From positions 16,285 through 80,284 of the forward strand of contig CAZVXF010000003.1 of the NCBI GenBank assembly GCA_964630875.1: DNA of 64,000 nucleotides. The letters run 5' to 3'. Under the pieces are notes generated by a model, which worked only from the letters and a program-made list of their open reading frames with translations, did no database searches and was not told the origin of the DNA. Made by a program: the position numbers and the translations under genes. This stretch comes from DAIDHZ01 sp035480255 (GTDB lineage Bacteria; Chlamydiota; Chlamydiia; Chlamydiales; SM23-39). Shown in pieces: positions 1 through 8,184 of this stretch (positions within the stretch are counted from its first letter, which is position 1; each line of letters starts with the position of its first letter).

Positions 1-104
1 TCGGATTCTAATTCTTGAATCAAAGTGACTTTTTCTGCGAAAAGCACTTGTGAGACGATTTCTGCATCTCTAACAGGTGTTTTTCGCATGTTTACGACAG
101 GCAA
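1..104 (-). CDS. 5' end of an SH3-like (NlpC/P60-type) protein, cut by the window edge
   Basis: An open frame runs leftward off the window edge. Read from ATG at 89 it gives MRKTPVRDAEIVSQVLFAEK and then VTLIQELES. A TTG at 104 in the same frame adds LPVVN in front, giving the pattern VVNxRxxPxxxAEIVSQxLFxExV. This resembles the bacterial SH3 domain that precedes NlpC/P60 peptidoglycan hydrolases, and chlamydiae do encode such an enzyme. It follows the porin gene on the same strand with a gap of about 14 bp. No strong ribosome binding site decides between TTG 104 and ATG 89. Only about 30 residues are visible, so the enzyme class is inferred. Confidence 0.5.
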   Translation of the reverse strand, partial: MPVVNMRKTPVRDAEIVSQVLFAEKVTLIQELES

Positions 105-117
105 GCCACATATTTTC

Positions 118-1410
118 TTAGAAAGCGTAAATGAACTCCACTTCAAATTGCTTGTACATGAGGTTTGGTCCGATGTCGTGGTCTAGAGTCCATGAGCATT
201 GAAGAAGCGGATTAATTGTCATATTATCAGTGAAAAGGTATGAACCGTCCAGAGAAAACCCGTAAAAATTGGTGCTACCAACTGCCTGATCTCTGAAAAC
301 AGGTCCACCAGATCCATCTGCTTTTTTAGTATAGAGTCCAACACCACCTGCATTTCCTCTTCCAATCCCGGAACAATCGAAACCAGGCACAGCTTGCGCT
401 TGCACCCATTGAAAGTTTGCGTCAACCGCCCAATCGTACTTCTTTTTTAATGTTCCAAGAGAGACCCCTGTATACCATCCCCAATTTTGTTTGCCAAATG
501 GCTGGTTTTCAATTCCAACTGTCGCTAAAGGGTTGGATAGCGCTAAATGATTCACGAGCGCAGCTCCATAAAATTTAACAAGCTTTTTCCCCATCCAGCC
601 TGGGTAAAATTGATAAGAGGCAAGAAACTGAGAGACTAGATAGCGAAATCTTAAATTGGTCAGCTGGGTTTCAATGATGGTGTTATCTTTCTCATTTTCC
701 CCACCTGGACGATCCCAATCAATGATCGAATACTTTAAATTCAGTCCAACATTCGCAATCCGCAAAGCCCCAATTTCAACAACAAATCCGTAGTGATTGG
801 TTCGATCATTGACTACAAAAGCGCCGAGCTGGGTAATAAAGTCACCCACGGAAGGAGCCGCTTTACTGAAACGGAGTAGCGCACCATCGAAAACAGAAGA
901 AAATTCAATCTTGGACTCAAACACGTTACTTAAATAACGACGGCCGATCTCTCCATCCATTGTAAAAGTATCACCCGGAACAAGGCGAGCTCCTAAATAA
1001 GCCTTCTCGAGTCGGATTTTATTGAATGTACCCGAGCGGATACCCATATCGTTATCATATTCAATTTTGATTGCAGCCCAAGTACGATCAGCGCGATAAT
1101 CGAGCATTAAATTAAATTCCACATCCCAAGCAAACATCGGTCTTGGACCTCCGCCGCCACGCACTTGATTCCCATTTCTCTCTTCGCTCGTGGCTTGAAA
1201 TTCTGTGCGAACTTCACCACTTAAAGAAAGATCTCCACCGATTTCTCTCATTGTGACAAGTCGTTTGTCTTGCAACCAACGACGTAGAGCATCCATGTCC
1301 TTCGCATCAGGTTCTCTTCTTTGTGAAATACCATCTGCGGATTGAGCAAATGCGGGAAGTGTAAAAATAGATAAACAGAAAATGAATATTATGTAGATAC
1401 GTGTTGCCAT
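118..1410 (-). CDS. outer-membrane beta-barrel porin-like protein
   Basis: The predicted protein has 430 residues when started at ATG 1410 (MATRIYIIFIFCLSIFTLPAFAQ), which is a classic signal peptide cleaved near AFA-Q. The mature part begins with a short charged helix (QRREPDAKDMDALRRWLQDK). It then shows the alternating aromatic/polar pattern of beta strands and ends EFIYAF with a terminal phenylalanine, as expected for BAM-inserted barrels. It resembles 'putative porin' families of Gram-negatives rather than the classical MOMP. Upstream in-frame starts (ATG 1422, TTG 1449) are less likely because they lie inside or upstream of the promoter. Substrate unknown. It precedes an SH3-like gene and follows two MOMP-like genes. 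Confidence 0.75.
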   Translation of the reverse strand: MATRIYIIFIFCLSIFTLPAFAQSADGISQRREPDAKDMDALRRWLQDKRLVTMREIGGDLSLSGEVRTEFQATSEERNGNQVRGGGGPRPMFAWDVEFNLMLDYRADRTWAAIKIEYDNDMGIRSGTFNKIRLEKAYLGARLVPGDTFTMDGEIGRRYLSNVFESKIEFSSVFDGALLRFSKAAPSVGDFITQLGAFVVNDRTNHYGFVVEIGALRIANVGLNLKYSIIDWDRPGGENEKDNTIIETQLTNLRFRYLVSQFLASYQFYPGWMGKKLVKFYGAALVNHLALSNPLATVGIENQPFGKQNWGWYTGVSLGTLKKKYDWAVDANFQWVQAQAVPGFDCSGIGRGNAGGVGLYTKKADGSGGPVFRDQAVGSTNFYGFSLDGSYLFTDNMTINPLLQCSWTLDHDIGPNLMYKQFEVEFIYAF

Positions 1411-1420
1411 AAGGCAGGAC

Positions 1421-1449
1421 ATTATAATGAAAATGGAATTTCCTGACAA
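1421..1449 (-). promoter_or_regulatory. near-consensus sigma66/70 promoter for the porin gene
   Basis: On the minus strand TTGTCA (1449-1444) and TATAAT (1426-1421) are separated by exactly 17 bp. This is five of six bases at -35 and six of six at -10. A start site 5-8 bases downstream would leave only a few bases before the ATG at 1410, so the message would be almost leaderless. No ribosome binding site precedes 1410, which fits. Confidence 0.55.
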
Positions 1450-1462
1450 CTAGTGTCTAGAA

Positions 1463-2131
1463 TCAAAAACGAACCTGTGCTGCAACGGACAAACCGTCTT
1501 CGAATAGACCACGCCATTCAAAATTAGCGAGAAAGCAATTTCCTTTTGAATAGCTGATCCCGACAAAAGGTCCTAGATGTTGATCTTCATGAATCCAGAT
1601 TGTTTTTTCAATTTTTGACAATTTTCCATCGGTACGATTGATCGCACAACCAGCGTATGGGGTAAATTTTCCCATTCGATATGTGATAGCAGGAGATACT
1701 TGCCAATATCGTAAAAGAGCGCGTGTTGCATTCCAACCGCCTACTTGCCCGTCAATACAAAAGTTAAAATCACGCACGTTAAAGATGATGAGCTTCGCAT
1801 CTCCAGACCAAAGTGTTCCGTGTAATTTTAGGCTCATTTTTGACAATTTCCATGTATAATGACCTGAACCAATTTGCCCCTGAAGATTGAATCTTTCCCG
1901 AATACTCCAAATCATTGCACCTGACTCTGTAACGCCAGTAATCAGTACTTTCTTGGAATGCTTATGCATTTTCTTTTCCAGTAAGCAATCCCCGATCAAT
2001 GCGCCTTGTGGATTTGTCCAATGAGTATCAGGAAAAGCAAACCCTTCTTCGATCAGCGCTGGCATTGCGGGATTAATAATTGGAGCCGCATATAGACAAG
2101 AAAATATACCATTCAAGAGAAATAACTTCAT
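1463..2131 (-). CDS. MOMP (OmpA)-like outer-membrane protein, short
   Basis: 222 residues from ATG 2131 (MKLFLLNGIFSCLYAAPI). The signal peptide is followed by INPAMPALIEEGFAFPDT, which resembles the mature N-terminus of chlamydial MOMP (xPVGNPAEPSLMIDGIxxEGF). The rest looks like a small beta-barrel ending in aromatic VRF. A TTG at 2146 in the same frame would add five residues ahead of the signal and is less likely. It lies 27 bp downstream of a second MOMP-like gene with the same architecture, so the two are probably co-transcribed paralogues. The barrel is about half the length of Chlamydia MOMP and cysteines are few. Pore function is inferred. Confidence 0.65.
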   Translation of the reverse strand: MKLFLLNGIFSCLYAAPIINPAMPALIEEGFAFPDTHWTNPQGALIGDCLLEKKMHKHSKKVLITGVTESGAMIWSIRERFNLQGQIGSGHYTWKLSKMSLKLHGTLWSGDAKLIIFNVRDFNFCIDGQVGGWNATRALLRYWQVSPAITYRMGKFTPYAGCAINRTDGKLSKIEKTIWIHEDQHLGPFVGISYSKGNCFLANFEWRGLFEDGLSVAAQVRF

Positions 2132-2157
2132 AAGACGACTGCACAAATTTTTGTAGA

Positions 2158-2940
2158 TTAGAAGCGAAAGTCTACAGTAACGGATAAAGCCTCCTCAGAA
2201 ATCAATCGACTCTCCACATTGACCATAAAAAATTGCCCGTTTGAGAGTGTACATCCAAGATACATACCGACAGGACAACGATTTCTTAAATGATCGCTGT
2301 GCGCTCCAAAATCGGCAAAGGAGGATGCAAGCCCCTTAATCACAGTAAGTTCATCCATATATAATGCACCAATATAAGGAGTCAGAATACAAATATGATA
2401 CGAGAGCCCTAAATTCGCTTGCCAACCTCTCCATTCACATTTCCCACCTTGTAAAGAAACTGAATCGCCATCAATTGTAAATGTGGAAAGATGATGATGA
2501 GAGGCTCCGTACCGAGCGCCAAGACCAATATCCAATTGATCATATGAATATAGAATGGCTCTTCCTCCGATCGACCACAAAAAATTTCTTGCAGCAGTCA
2601 ACTGAACATAGCGTATCCGATCCGCGAGATCTGTAAAGCGCCAATTGGCATTGACTTTTGAATATCCAAAAACACCATAAAGATCGAGTCTTTCCAAAAT
2701 ATCTAAAGTGGCGGTTCCTGAGTGTGTGCTGCGCGTATACTTATCGACAAGCCCTGAACCTTTTTCTGCTTGTTCCATATTTCCGTCAAAAACAAAATCG
2801 CCCTCATACCCACCCCGAATATTCACCCAACATTCGGTTGGAATCATAAAACCCCGACAAAGAATTCTTGGAGAAGAGGGATTCCCAACTGGTGCTGCAT
2901 GTAAAGAACAGCAAAGCAAAAGGATCAAAAAGGTTTTCAT
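2158..2940 (-). CDS. MOMP (OmpA)-like outer-membrane protein
   Basis: 260 residues. The signal peptide MKTFLILLLCCSLHAA is followed by PVGNPSSPRILCRGF and then GGYEGDFVFDGNM, which closely follows the start of Chlamydia MOMP (PVGNPAEPSL..GF and MRMGYYGDFVFDRVL). The chain ends in VDFRF with a C-terminal phenylalanine, typical of outer-membrane barrels. It is shorter than the roughly 390-residue Chlamydia MOMP, as in the expanded MOMP-like families of environmental chlamydiae. Its ATG overlaps the psd stop codon (ATGA), so translation is probably coupled to psd. The pore role and surface location are inferred from the family. Confidence 0.75.
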   Translation of the reverse strand: MKTFLILLLCCSLHAAPVGNPSSPRILCRGFMIPTECWVNIRGGYEGDFVFDGNMEQAEKGSGLVDKYTRSTHSGTATLDILERLDLYGVFGYSKVNANWRFTDLADRIRYVQLTAARNFLWSIGGRAILYSYDQLDIGLGARYGASHHHLSTFTIDGDSVSLQGGKCEWRGWQANLGLSYHICILTPYIGALYMDELTVIKGLASSFADFGAHSDHLRNRCPVGMYLGCTLSNGQFFMVNVESRLISEEALSVTVDFRF

Positions 2941-3836
2941 GTTGCCATCCCTAGCGACTCTCCGTAATTGGCTTTCGTTTCAAAACCCTTTTGGGAATTC
3001 ATGACTAAATCTTTATCAAAGGTCATGCTTCCTTTTTCAAATAAAAGAACAATACATGACCCGCCAAAGGAAAAGTATCCTTTTTCATCACCTTTGGATA
3101 CTTTTTTCTCCGGCGTATATGTTTGATGAATAGTGCCTACACAAATTGCCCCAACTTCCACATAAAGTATTTTCCCAAAGGCTTCTGTATCTATATCCGT
3201 AACGACACGTTTATTGGTCCAAAGAATAGAAAAATTTTTCCTCAGCGCAATCGGACTTACAGAATGATAATCTCCATCGATTGGCTGAGACCTTGCTGGA
3301 ATTCCATCAGCCACAAAATGAAATCGATGATAATCTGTCGGACAAAGACGCGCGATGACCATGGAGCCTTCATGATATCTTCTTGCATAGGCGCCATTTT
3401 GCAGAAATGTCACTAAATCAAACGGTCTTCCTTTCACATAAAAAAGGTCTTCTTGTTGAAGGGAGGGGAACACTAAATATCTTCCATCTGCCGGTAAAAC
3501 AGCGCGCCTCGGATCCTGCACAATAGGCCTTACTTCTTTTTTTAATTTGCGGGTGAAAAAGTCATTAAAAGAATTGAAATTCGTATTTGCAAATTCAGAT
3601 CGATCAATCCCATATGTATTAATAAAAGGATCTATCTTTTTCGCGCTCTTGGGTCTTTTCTGAAAATAACCATAAATTTTCGAGAAAATCGGGATTCTCG
3701 AAAGAAGAGGGGTAAATAAAAAAGAAAAAAGACGAGAGGTCCAGCTATCCCCGTAGAAAAGCGATAAAGCTCGATGGCCGTAGATTTTCTCCACCTCTAC
3801 TGTATTTGTCTTTCGATGAATATAGCGAATTTCCAT
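2937..3836 (-). CDS. psd: phosphatidylserine decarboxylase
   Basis: 299 residues. The enzyme converts phosphatidylserine to phosphatidylethanolamine at the inner membrane. The sequence follows chlamydial Psd along its length: FNDFFTRKLK, PADGRYLVFPS, ARLCPTDYHRFHF, VGAICVGTIHQTY and FSFGGSCIVLLFEKG. The GS in FGGSC is the self-cleavage site at which the serine becomes the pyruvoyl cofactor. The more common motif here is LGST or GGST, so GGSC is a small variation. It starts 4 bp after the mutY stop and its own stop overlaps the next start, so mutY-psd-MOMP-like form one tightly packed transcription unit. Confidence 0.93.
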   Translation of the reverse strand: MEIRYIHRKTNTVEVEKIYGHRALSLFYGDSWTSRLFSFLFTPLLSRIPIFSKIYGYFQKRPKSAKKIDPFINTYGIDRSEFANTNFNSFNDFFTRKLKKEVRPIVQDPRRAVLPADGRYLVFPSLQQEDLFYVKGRPFDLVTFLQNGAYARRYHEGSMVIARLCPTDYHRFHFVADGIPARSQPIDGDYHSVSPIALRKNFSILWTNKRVVTDIDTEAFGKILYVEVGAICVGTIHQTYTPEKKVSKGDEKGYFSFGGSCIVLLFEKGSMTFDKDLVMNSQKGFETKANYGESLGMAT

Positions 3837-3839
3837 CTG

Positions 3840-4850
3840 TTAGATATTATAGAGTTTTCCGAGCTCAGTCAAAATTTTTCTATGTCCAGAGGAAAAAGGA
3901 AGCTCACGTAATCGTGAAATTTCGATCCAATCGTAACGACTTTCAAATCGACAGGTTTTAATTAAATAAGGAAATAAATTTGCTTTATACTTTGTAAATG
4001 TATGATTGCATGGTTGTAATTTTATTAACAAATTATCTGCTTCATTTAAGAAATATTCTAATGAATTGTGTATCTGAATATAAGGAAATTCATAAAGATC
4101 GGCCATGATCTTTCCTTTTTCTCCTTTTCGAACAAGAATATACCCATCACTTTCAAAAACAAATACGAGACGATCGATTTGACTGATGCGCTGTTCTTTT
4201 GTTTTTATCGGCAAATACTCTGCTCGGTTTTTTTGCCTCGCTAAACAGGCGTTTTTGAGTGGGCACACTTCACAACGCGGTTTTGGTGTGCAAATGGTTG
4301 CTCCAAGCTCAATCAACGCTTCCGCGGTGACCCAAGGAATCTTTGGATCTAATAGAACTTCAGTTTTCTCATGTATTTTTTTTCTTGTCGTACTTTTTTG
4401 AATATCTTCTTCAATACAAAAAAAACGAGACACAACCCTCATTACATTTCCATCGACAGCAGGAGCTCTTTGTTGAAAAGCAAAACTTCGGATTGCTCCG
4501 ACTGTATATGGGCCGAAACCATGAATCGATAAAAGCTCATTTTCAGAGGTTGGAATTTCACCACCAAATCGTTCAACGAGCTCTTTTGCAGCTCGATGTA
4601 AATTTCTGGCTCTAGAATAATAACCTAAGCCTTCCCAAGCCTTAATGACTTGTTCAAGCGGAGCGCTGTAAAGCGCTTTTACATCTGGGAAAAGCTCCAT
4701 AAAACGTTGAAAATAGGGAATCACAACAGACGCCCGTGTCTGTTGGAGCATGACTTCAGAAATCCATACCCGGTAAGGAGTCCGGTTTTTTCTCCAGGGA
4801 AAATCTCTTTTGTTCTCTTCGAACCACTTTTCTAGTAAAGTCTCACTCAT
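3840..4850 (-). CDS. mutY: A/G-specific adenine DNA glycosylase MutY
   Basis: 336 residues from ATG 4850 (MSETLLEKWFEENKRDFPWR). It removes adenine mispaired with 8-oxoguanine. The catalytic glutamate region WISEVMLQQTR, the helix-hairpin-helix IHGFGPYTVGAIRSFAF and the essential aspartate in VDGNVMRVVSRF are all visible. The 4Fe-4S cysteines CTPKPRCEVCPLKNAC follow, and a C-terminal MutT-like 8-oxoG recognition domain ends the chain. A TTG six codons upstream is open but unnecessary. The ATG at 4850-4848 lies within the same CATG as the start of the divergent gene at 4849, so the two start codons overlap on opposite strands. Confidence 0.93.
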   Translation of the reverse strand: MSETLLEKWFEENKRDFPWRKNRTPYRVWISEVMLQQTRASVVIPYFQRFMELFPDVKALYSAPLEQVIKAWEGLGYYSRARNLHRAAKELVERFGGEIPTSENELLSIHGFGPYTVGAIRSFAFQQRAPAVDGNVMRVVSRFFCIEEDIQKSTTRKKIHEKTEVLLDPKIPWVTAEALIELGATICTPKPRCEVCPLKNACLARQKNRAEYLPIKTKEQRISQIDRLVFVFESDGYILVRKGEKGKIMADLYEFPYIQIHNSLEYFLNEADNLLIKLQPCNHTFTKYKANLFPYLIKTCRFESRYDWIEISRLRELPFSSGHRKILTELGKLYNI

Positions 4851-5874
4851 GCGCCGCTGTGCTTTCAATACTGGATCCGATTTTCATCTCCTCGATCATA
4901 TTGGTCCTTTTGCTCATGCCCATAAAATGCCTTTATTCATTGAAGAGGAAAAGAATTTTACACTCTTCAAACATTATTATCCTATGGCGGAAAGTATTCA
5001 TTTTCCAGAAATGGCATCAGATCTTTCATTTTTTGCCAAAAATTTTGACGAACTTTATGAGTGCAAATTTTGGCTTCCCCATTTAAAAAAACTCTTTGCA
5101 GATCTTTATCAAAAAGAAATGCGCTTAATTTTTTGTGCTCATGGGCAATCCGATAAAGGATTTGGTGCACCTCTTTTACATCCTTACGCATCACAAGATT
5201 GCTGCATGATTTATGGAAAGCTCTTTAAAGAAATGCTTCAAGAACTCAAAATCTCAGCAAACTGTAAAGAGACTGGAAATTATAGACTATCCCACTATCT
5301 AAAGTATCAAGAGTTTTATGATTCAATCGCCAAAAAAGAAATCCTCTCCAAATTTCCAAACCCACAGTTCACCCTTCTCTATGCTCCTACTTGGAAAGAT
5401 GCTGACGGGGCTACGAGTTTTTTTCAGAATATCTCATCACTTTGTGAAACATTGCCTAGCAGCATAAATCTCATTGTAAAAGTTCATCCGCTTCTTGAAC
5501 AAAGGGATCCTGCGCAATATTACCACATTGCGCACATCATCGAACAAATGCCAAACAGACTTCTTTTAGAGACTTTCTTGCCCATCTATCCTTTACTTGC
5601 TTGCGCTGACGCATATCTCGGGGATTACTCTTCGGTTGGCTATGATTTTCTGTATTTCCAGAAACCGATGTTCTTTTTGTTGAATGAAAGTTTACCGAAA
5701 GGAAAAATTCATCACTGCGGACTTGTCTTAAAAAGTATTGATGAACTGTTCGAAAACCTAGCTGAGAATCCATATCGCGATCAACAAGAAGCCCTTTATA
5801 GAAAAGCCTTTTGTGTTAGTCGGCGCGAGGGGGGAGAACAAACAAAGCATCTAGATCGCTCATCGTATCTATGA
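4849..5874 (+). CDS. CDP-glycerol:glycerophosphotransferase-like (TagB/TagF family) protein
   Basis: 341 residues from ATG 4849 (MRRCAFNTGSDFHLLDH). The C-terminal half carries the family pattern: LLYAPTWKDADG (nucleotide-binding region), LIVKVHPLLE, and CADAYLGDYSSVGYDFLYFQKPMFFL, matching the (T/A)DYSSVxFDxxxxxKP signature of TagB/TagF transferases. Chlamydiae have no teichoic acid, so the acceptor is unknown. A role in polymer or glycoconjugate modification of the envelope is inferred. An earlier in-frame ATG at 4810 would run into mutY and is less likely. Its 3' end overlaps the convergent mreC by 59 bp. Confidence 0.7.
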   Translation: MRRCAFNTGSDFHLLDHIGPFAHAHKMPLFIEEEKNFTLFKHYYPMAESIHFPEMASDLSFFAKNFDELYECKFWLPHLKKLFADLYQKEMRLIFCAHGQSDKGFGAPLLHPYASQDCCMIYGKLFKEMLQELKISANCKETGNYRLSHYLKYQEFYDSIAKKEILSKFPNPQFTLLYAPTWKDADGATSFFQNISSLCETLPSSINLIVKVHPLLEQRDPAQYYHIAHIIEQMPNRLLLETFLPIYPLLACADAYLGDYSSVGYDFLYFQKPMFFLLNESLPKGKIHHCGLVLKSIDELFENLAENPYRDQQEALYRKAFCVSRREGGEQTKHLDRSSYL

Positions 5875-6886
5875 TTGGATGGACTTCGATTTCATACGAA
5901 AATCCACCCGGTTTTGGCTCTTTCACATATTTGACAATACCCACTCTTAAATCAGGAGGAAAAACGCCGTCAAAACCAGTCGTTACGAGCAGATCTCCTT
6001 TTTTTAAAAGGGCAATTTTTTTTGGAGCGGAGCCCTCTTCATCTACATAGTCAAAATTAAATCCGATTCCTTTCAGAGAGGAGCTGCGCGCTCGCCATAA
6101 AGGGGAACTGCTTCCATGAAGTTCTCCTTTTGCTAGATAAGCCTCTTTGTTTTCTAGCTCCGATCTGACTTCTTGAAGTTGACTAACTAACGATTCTTTA
6201 TCGGGCAGCAACTCGATTAATGCGCTCATCTTTGAAAGAATTTCTTCATTGCGAATACTCCCACGAATCGCTCGAACAGCAGGGGAAAGGCCTGAATCTG
6301 AAATCAGCCTAACGCGAGACTGTCGATTGCCTACATAATCGACAACACCAACAAGAGCGCACCCTGAAACAACTGGACTATTCTTTGCAATGACTTGCTT
6401 CCCTAATACTTGATTATCTTCTTCTCCTACATTGACCCACAAACTACTTCCCCAAGATGATGGATCCCGATAGATCACTTCTGCTGGCATTGCCATTAAC
6501 TCTGACTGAAGAATATTTTGCAGATGTCGTGCCCGCCTTTCAAAAAAAGGTTTATCTGTCGCTTCCGTTTTAAATTTCTCATAAAGAGTGAGTTGCTCCA
6601 GGATTCTTTTTTCATCGCCAAGCCATTGAGAAATGCGTTCGATTTGCGATCGTAACATTGCATTTTCTAATTCGAGCTGCGCAATTTCTTTCTCATTTTT
6701 ATGAAGCGAAGCAAAAGTGGGGCGACCAGGTAGATATTTTTTAATGCCTCTTGCACCATCCCAAACAGGTCCAAGCGAGGCTACAGAAAAAGATCGCAAT
6801 TGATCAGAAATGTGTAAGGGAATATTGATCCAGCAAAAAAGAAGCGCTGCAAGAGTGATATAAAACGGTGATAATCCTTTACGCAT
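5816..6886 (-). CDS. mreC: rod-shape-determining protein MreC
   Basis: 356 residues. One N-terminal membrane segment (YITLAALLFCWINIPL) is followed by a coiled coil (ELENAMLRSQIERISQWL). Two beta domains follow, with MreC-like stretches such as VIYRDPSSWGSSLWVNVG, KNSPVVSGCALVGVVDYVG, SRVRLISDSGLSPAVRA, LLVTTGFDGVFPPDLRVGIV and the extreme C-terminal LDALFVLPPRAD. MreC links MreB to peptidoglycan synthases and in chlamydiae acts at the division septum. A roughly 45-residue insertion between the two beta parts (around residues 215-265) is longer than in E. coli. The last 59 bp overlap the convergent TagB/F-like gene. Confidence 0.85.
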   Translation of the reverse strand: MRKGLSPFYITLAALLFCWINIPLHISDQLRSFSVASLGPVWDGARGIKKYLPGRPTFASLHKNEKEIAQLELENAMLRSQIERISQWLGDEKRILEQLTLYEKFKTEATDKPFFERRARHLQNILQSELMAMPAEVIYRDPSSWGSSLWVNVGEEDNQVLGKQVIAKNSPVVSGCALVGVVDYVGNRQSRVRLISDSGLSPAVRAIRGSIRNEEILSKMSALIELLPDKESLVSQLQEVRSELENKEAYLAKGELHGSSSPLWRARSSSLKGIGFNFDYVDEEGSAPKKIALLKKGDLLVTTGFDGVFPPDLRVGIVKYVKEPKPGGFSYEIEVHPIIDTMSDLDALFVLPPRAD

Positions 6887-6917
6887 ACTTTTCCTCGCAG
6901 ATTAAACCAAAAGAAGC

Positions 6918-6923
6918 TATAAT
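6918..6923 (+). promoter_or_regulatory. -10 element for tRNA-Ala
   Basis: A perfect TATAAT hexamer lies 14 bp before the tRNA 5' end, the right distance for a tRNA promoter. No convincing -35 hexamer is visible at 16-18 bp upstream. Confidence 0.35.
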
Positions 6924-6937
6924 TAAAGCTTATTTTG

Positions 6938-7010
6938 GGGGCGTTAGCTCAGTTGGTAGAGCGCTACGATGGCATTGTAGAGGTCATCGGTTCGAATCCG
7001 ATACGCTCCA
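6938..7010 (+). tRNA. tRNA-Ala (anticodon GGC)
   Basis: The cloverleaf can be drawn directly. Acceptor GGGGCGT pairs with ACGCTCC (one G-T), the D stem is GCTC/GAGC, and the anticodon stem is CTACG/TGTAG around loop ATGGCAT with anticodon GGC. The T arm is ATCGG-TTCGAAT-CCGAT. The discriminator is A at 7010 and the CCA tail is not encoded (ATC follows). It decodes GCC/GCU alanine codons. Confidence 0.96.
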
Positions 7011-7036
7011 ATCATAATGGCTTGATGAACTGCCTC

Positions 7037-8104
7037 TTATTTCTTTCGAGCAACGATATAATGGCTTGTTGTGAATAGCCGCATACGATCTGCTTCGACA
7101 AATGCTTCGCCATCTTTGACAAGCCTGTCAAACAGCGGCTTAAAATGTGCTGGCAGAATTTTGTAGCGAACGCAATAATGAATGAGTTTTGTGACGCGAG
7201 TGAAGAATTTGTCAGCATTTTGAATCAAAGGCGCTTGCAATCCGTCAATACTCGCATTTTCATTTTTGAGAATTTCAAAGCCGGCGTCTTCAAGAAGTCG
7301 AATGCAATTTTCGATGGAATGTGTTCCAATAGCCCCGATTAAAGGTTTGACTCGTTTCATCAAGTCTGCATGATGAGGATTTTTTGCATCATAGGCACTT
7401 AAACTTACCCAGTCCAAAGAACCAAATTTACCACCTGGTTTTAATAGACGATGAATTTCCTTAAAGGTTTTTCCTAGATCTTTTGCAAGGCTAAAAAGAC
7501 ATTGAATTTGATATACATTGTCAAAAGAAGCATCTGGAAAGGCATAAGGAATTTGATTCACGTCACCTTGAACAAATTCAACTTTTTTTGAAAGACCATT
7601 TCCTGCAGCAAATTTACGTGCTTGTTGAAGTTGATCATTGTCGATATTCATTCCCGTTACATGCGCGCCTGACATTTGCGCCATGTGACTTGCAACACGC
7701 CCTCTTCCACAACCAAGATCTAACACCTTCTGAGAGCGCGCAAGTCCCAAATCTTCACACATCATTTTTTCGAAGAGTTTCTGGTTTGTAATGATGCTTG
7801 CAGACAGATCCATTGCTGGAGGAATATACATTTTTTCTACTTGCCCAACAGAGCAAAGGTGATTGAGAACCGAGTAGTAGTCGACGATTTTTTTCTGCAT
7901 CACTTTCTGGTAATCGTGCCCAAGCTCTGCAATGAGTCTTTCTTCATCTGCCCAATCATGATCGTAAATCACGTACGAATCGAGGAATGCGTCTACTTTT
8001 GCAGGGGGTAACGTGTAAAGAGTTTTCAACGACTTCAAAATGACTGTCAATCGATAAAGCCAGAATTGCGTTTTCGAAGAAACAGAAGAAATCAGTGTAC
8101 TCAT
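7037..8104 (-). CDS. sterol C-methyltransferase-like SAM-dependent methyltransferase
   Basis: 355 residues. The SAM-binding Rossmann core is clear: VLDLGCGRGRVASHMAQ (motif I, near residue 145), GMNIDNDQLQQAR, FVQGDVNQIPYAFPDASFDNVYQIQ and LLKPGGKFGSLDWV. The spacing and the segments around it resemble the Erg6/SMT family that methylates C24 of sterols. A C-terminal extension after the core corresponds in position to the sterol-methyltransferase C-terminal domain. Chlamydiae do not make sterols, so a host-derived sterol or another isoprenoid would be the substrate (inference). AAGGG 10 bases before the ATG is a fair ribosome binding site. It lies between tRNA-Ala and uvrD, divergent from uvrD. 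Confidence 0.65.
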   Translation of the reverse strand: MSTLISSVSSKTQFWLYRLTVILKSLKTLYTLPPAKVDAFLDSYVIYDHDWADEERLIAELGHDYQKVMQKKIVDYYSVLNHLCSVGQVEKMYIPPAMDLSASIITNQKLFEKMMCEDLGLARSQKVLDLGCGRGRVASHMAQMSGAHVTGMNIDNDQLQQARKFAAGNGLSKKVEFVQGDVNQIPYAFPDASFDNVYQIQCLFSLAKDLGKTFKEIHRLLKPGGKFGSLDWVSLSAYDAKNPHHADLMKRVKPLIGAIGTHSIENCIRLLEDAGFEILKNENASIDGLQAPLIQNADKFFTRVTKLIHYCVRYKILPAHFKPLFDRLVKDGEAFVEADRMRLFTTSHYIVARKK

Positions 8105-8184
8105 GTTGAAGCCCTTTTAGCACAATACTATCAACGAAAATTTTCGATGTCTAGAAAATATTCAATTCTTGATAAACTGCTTTT

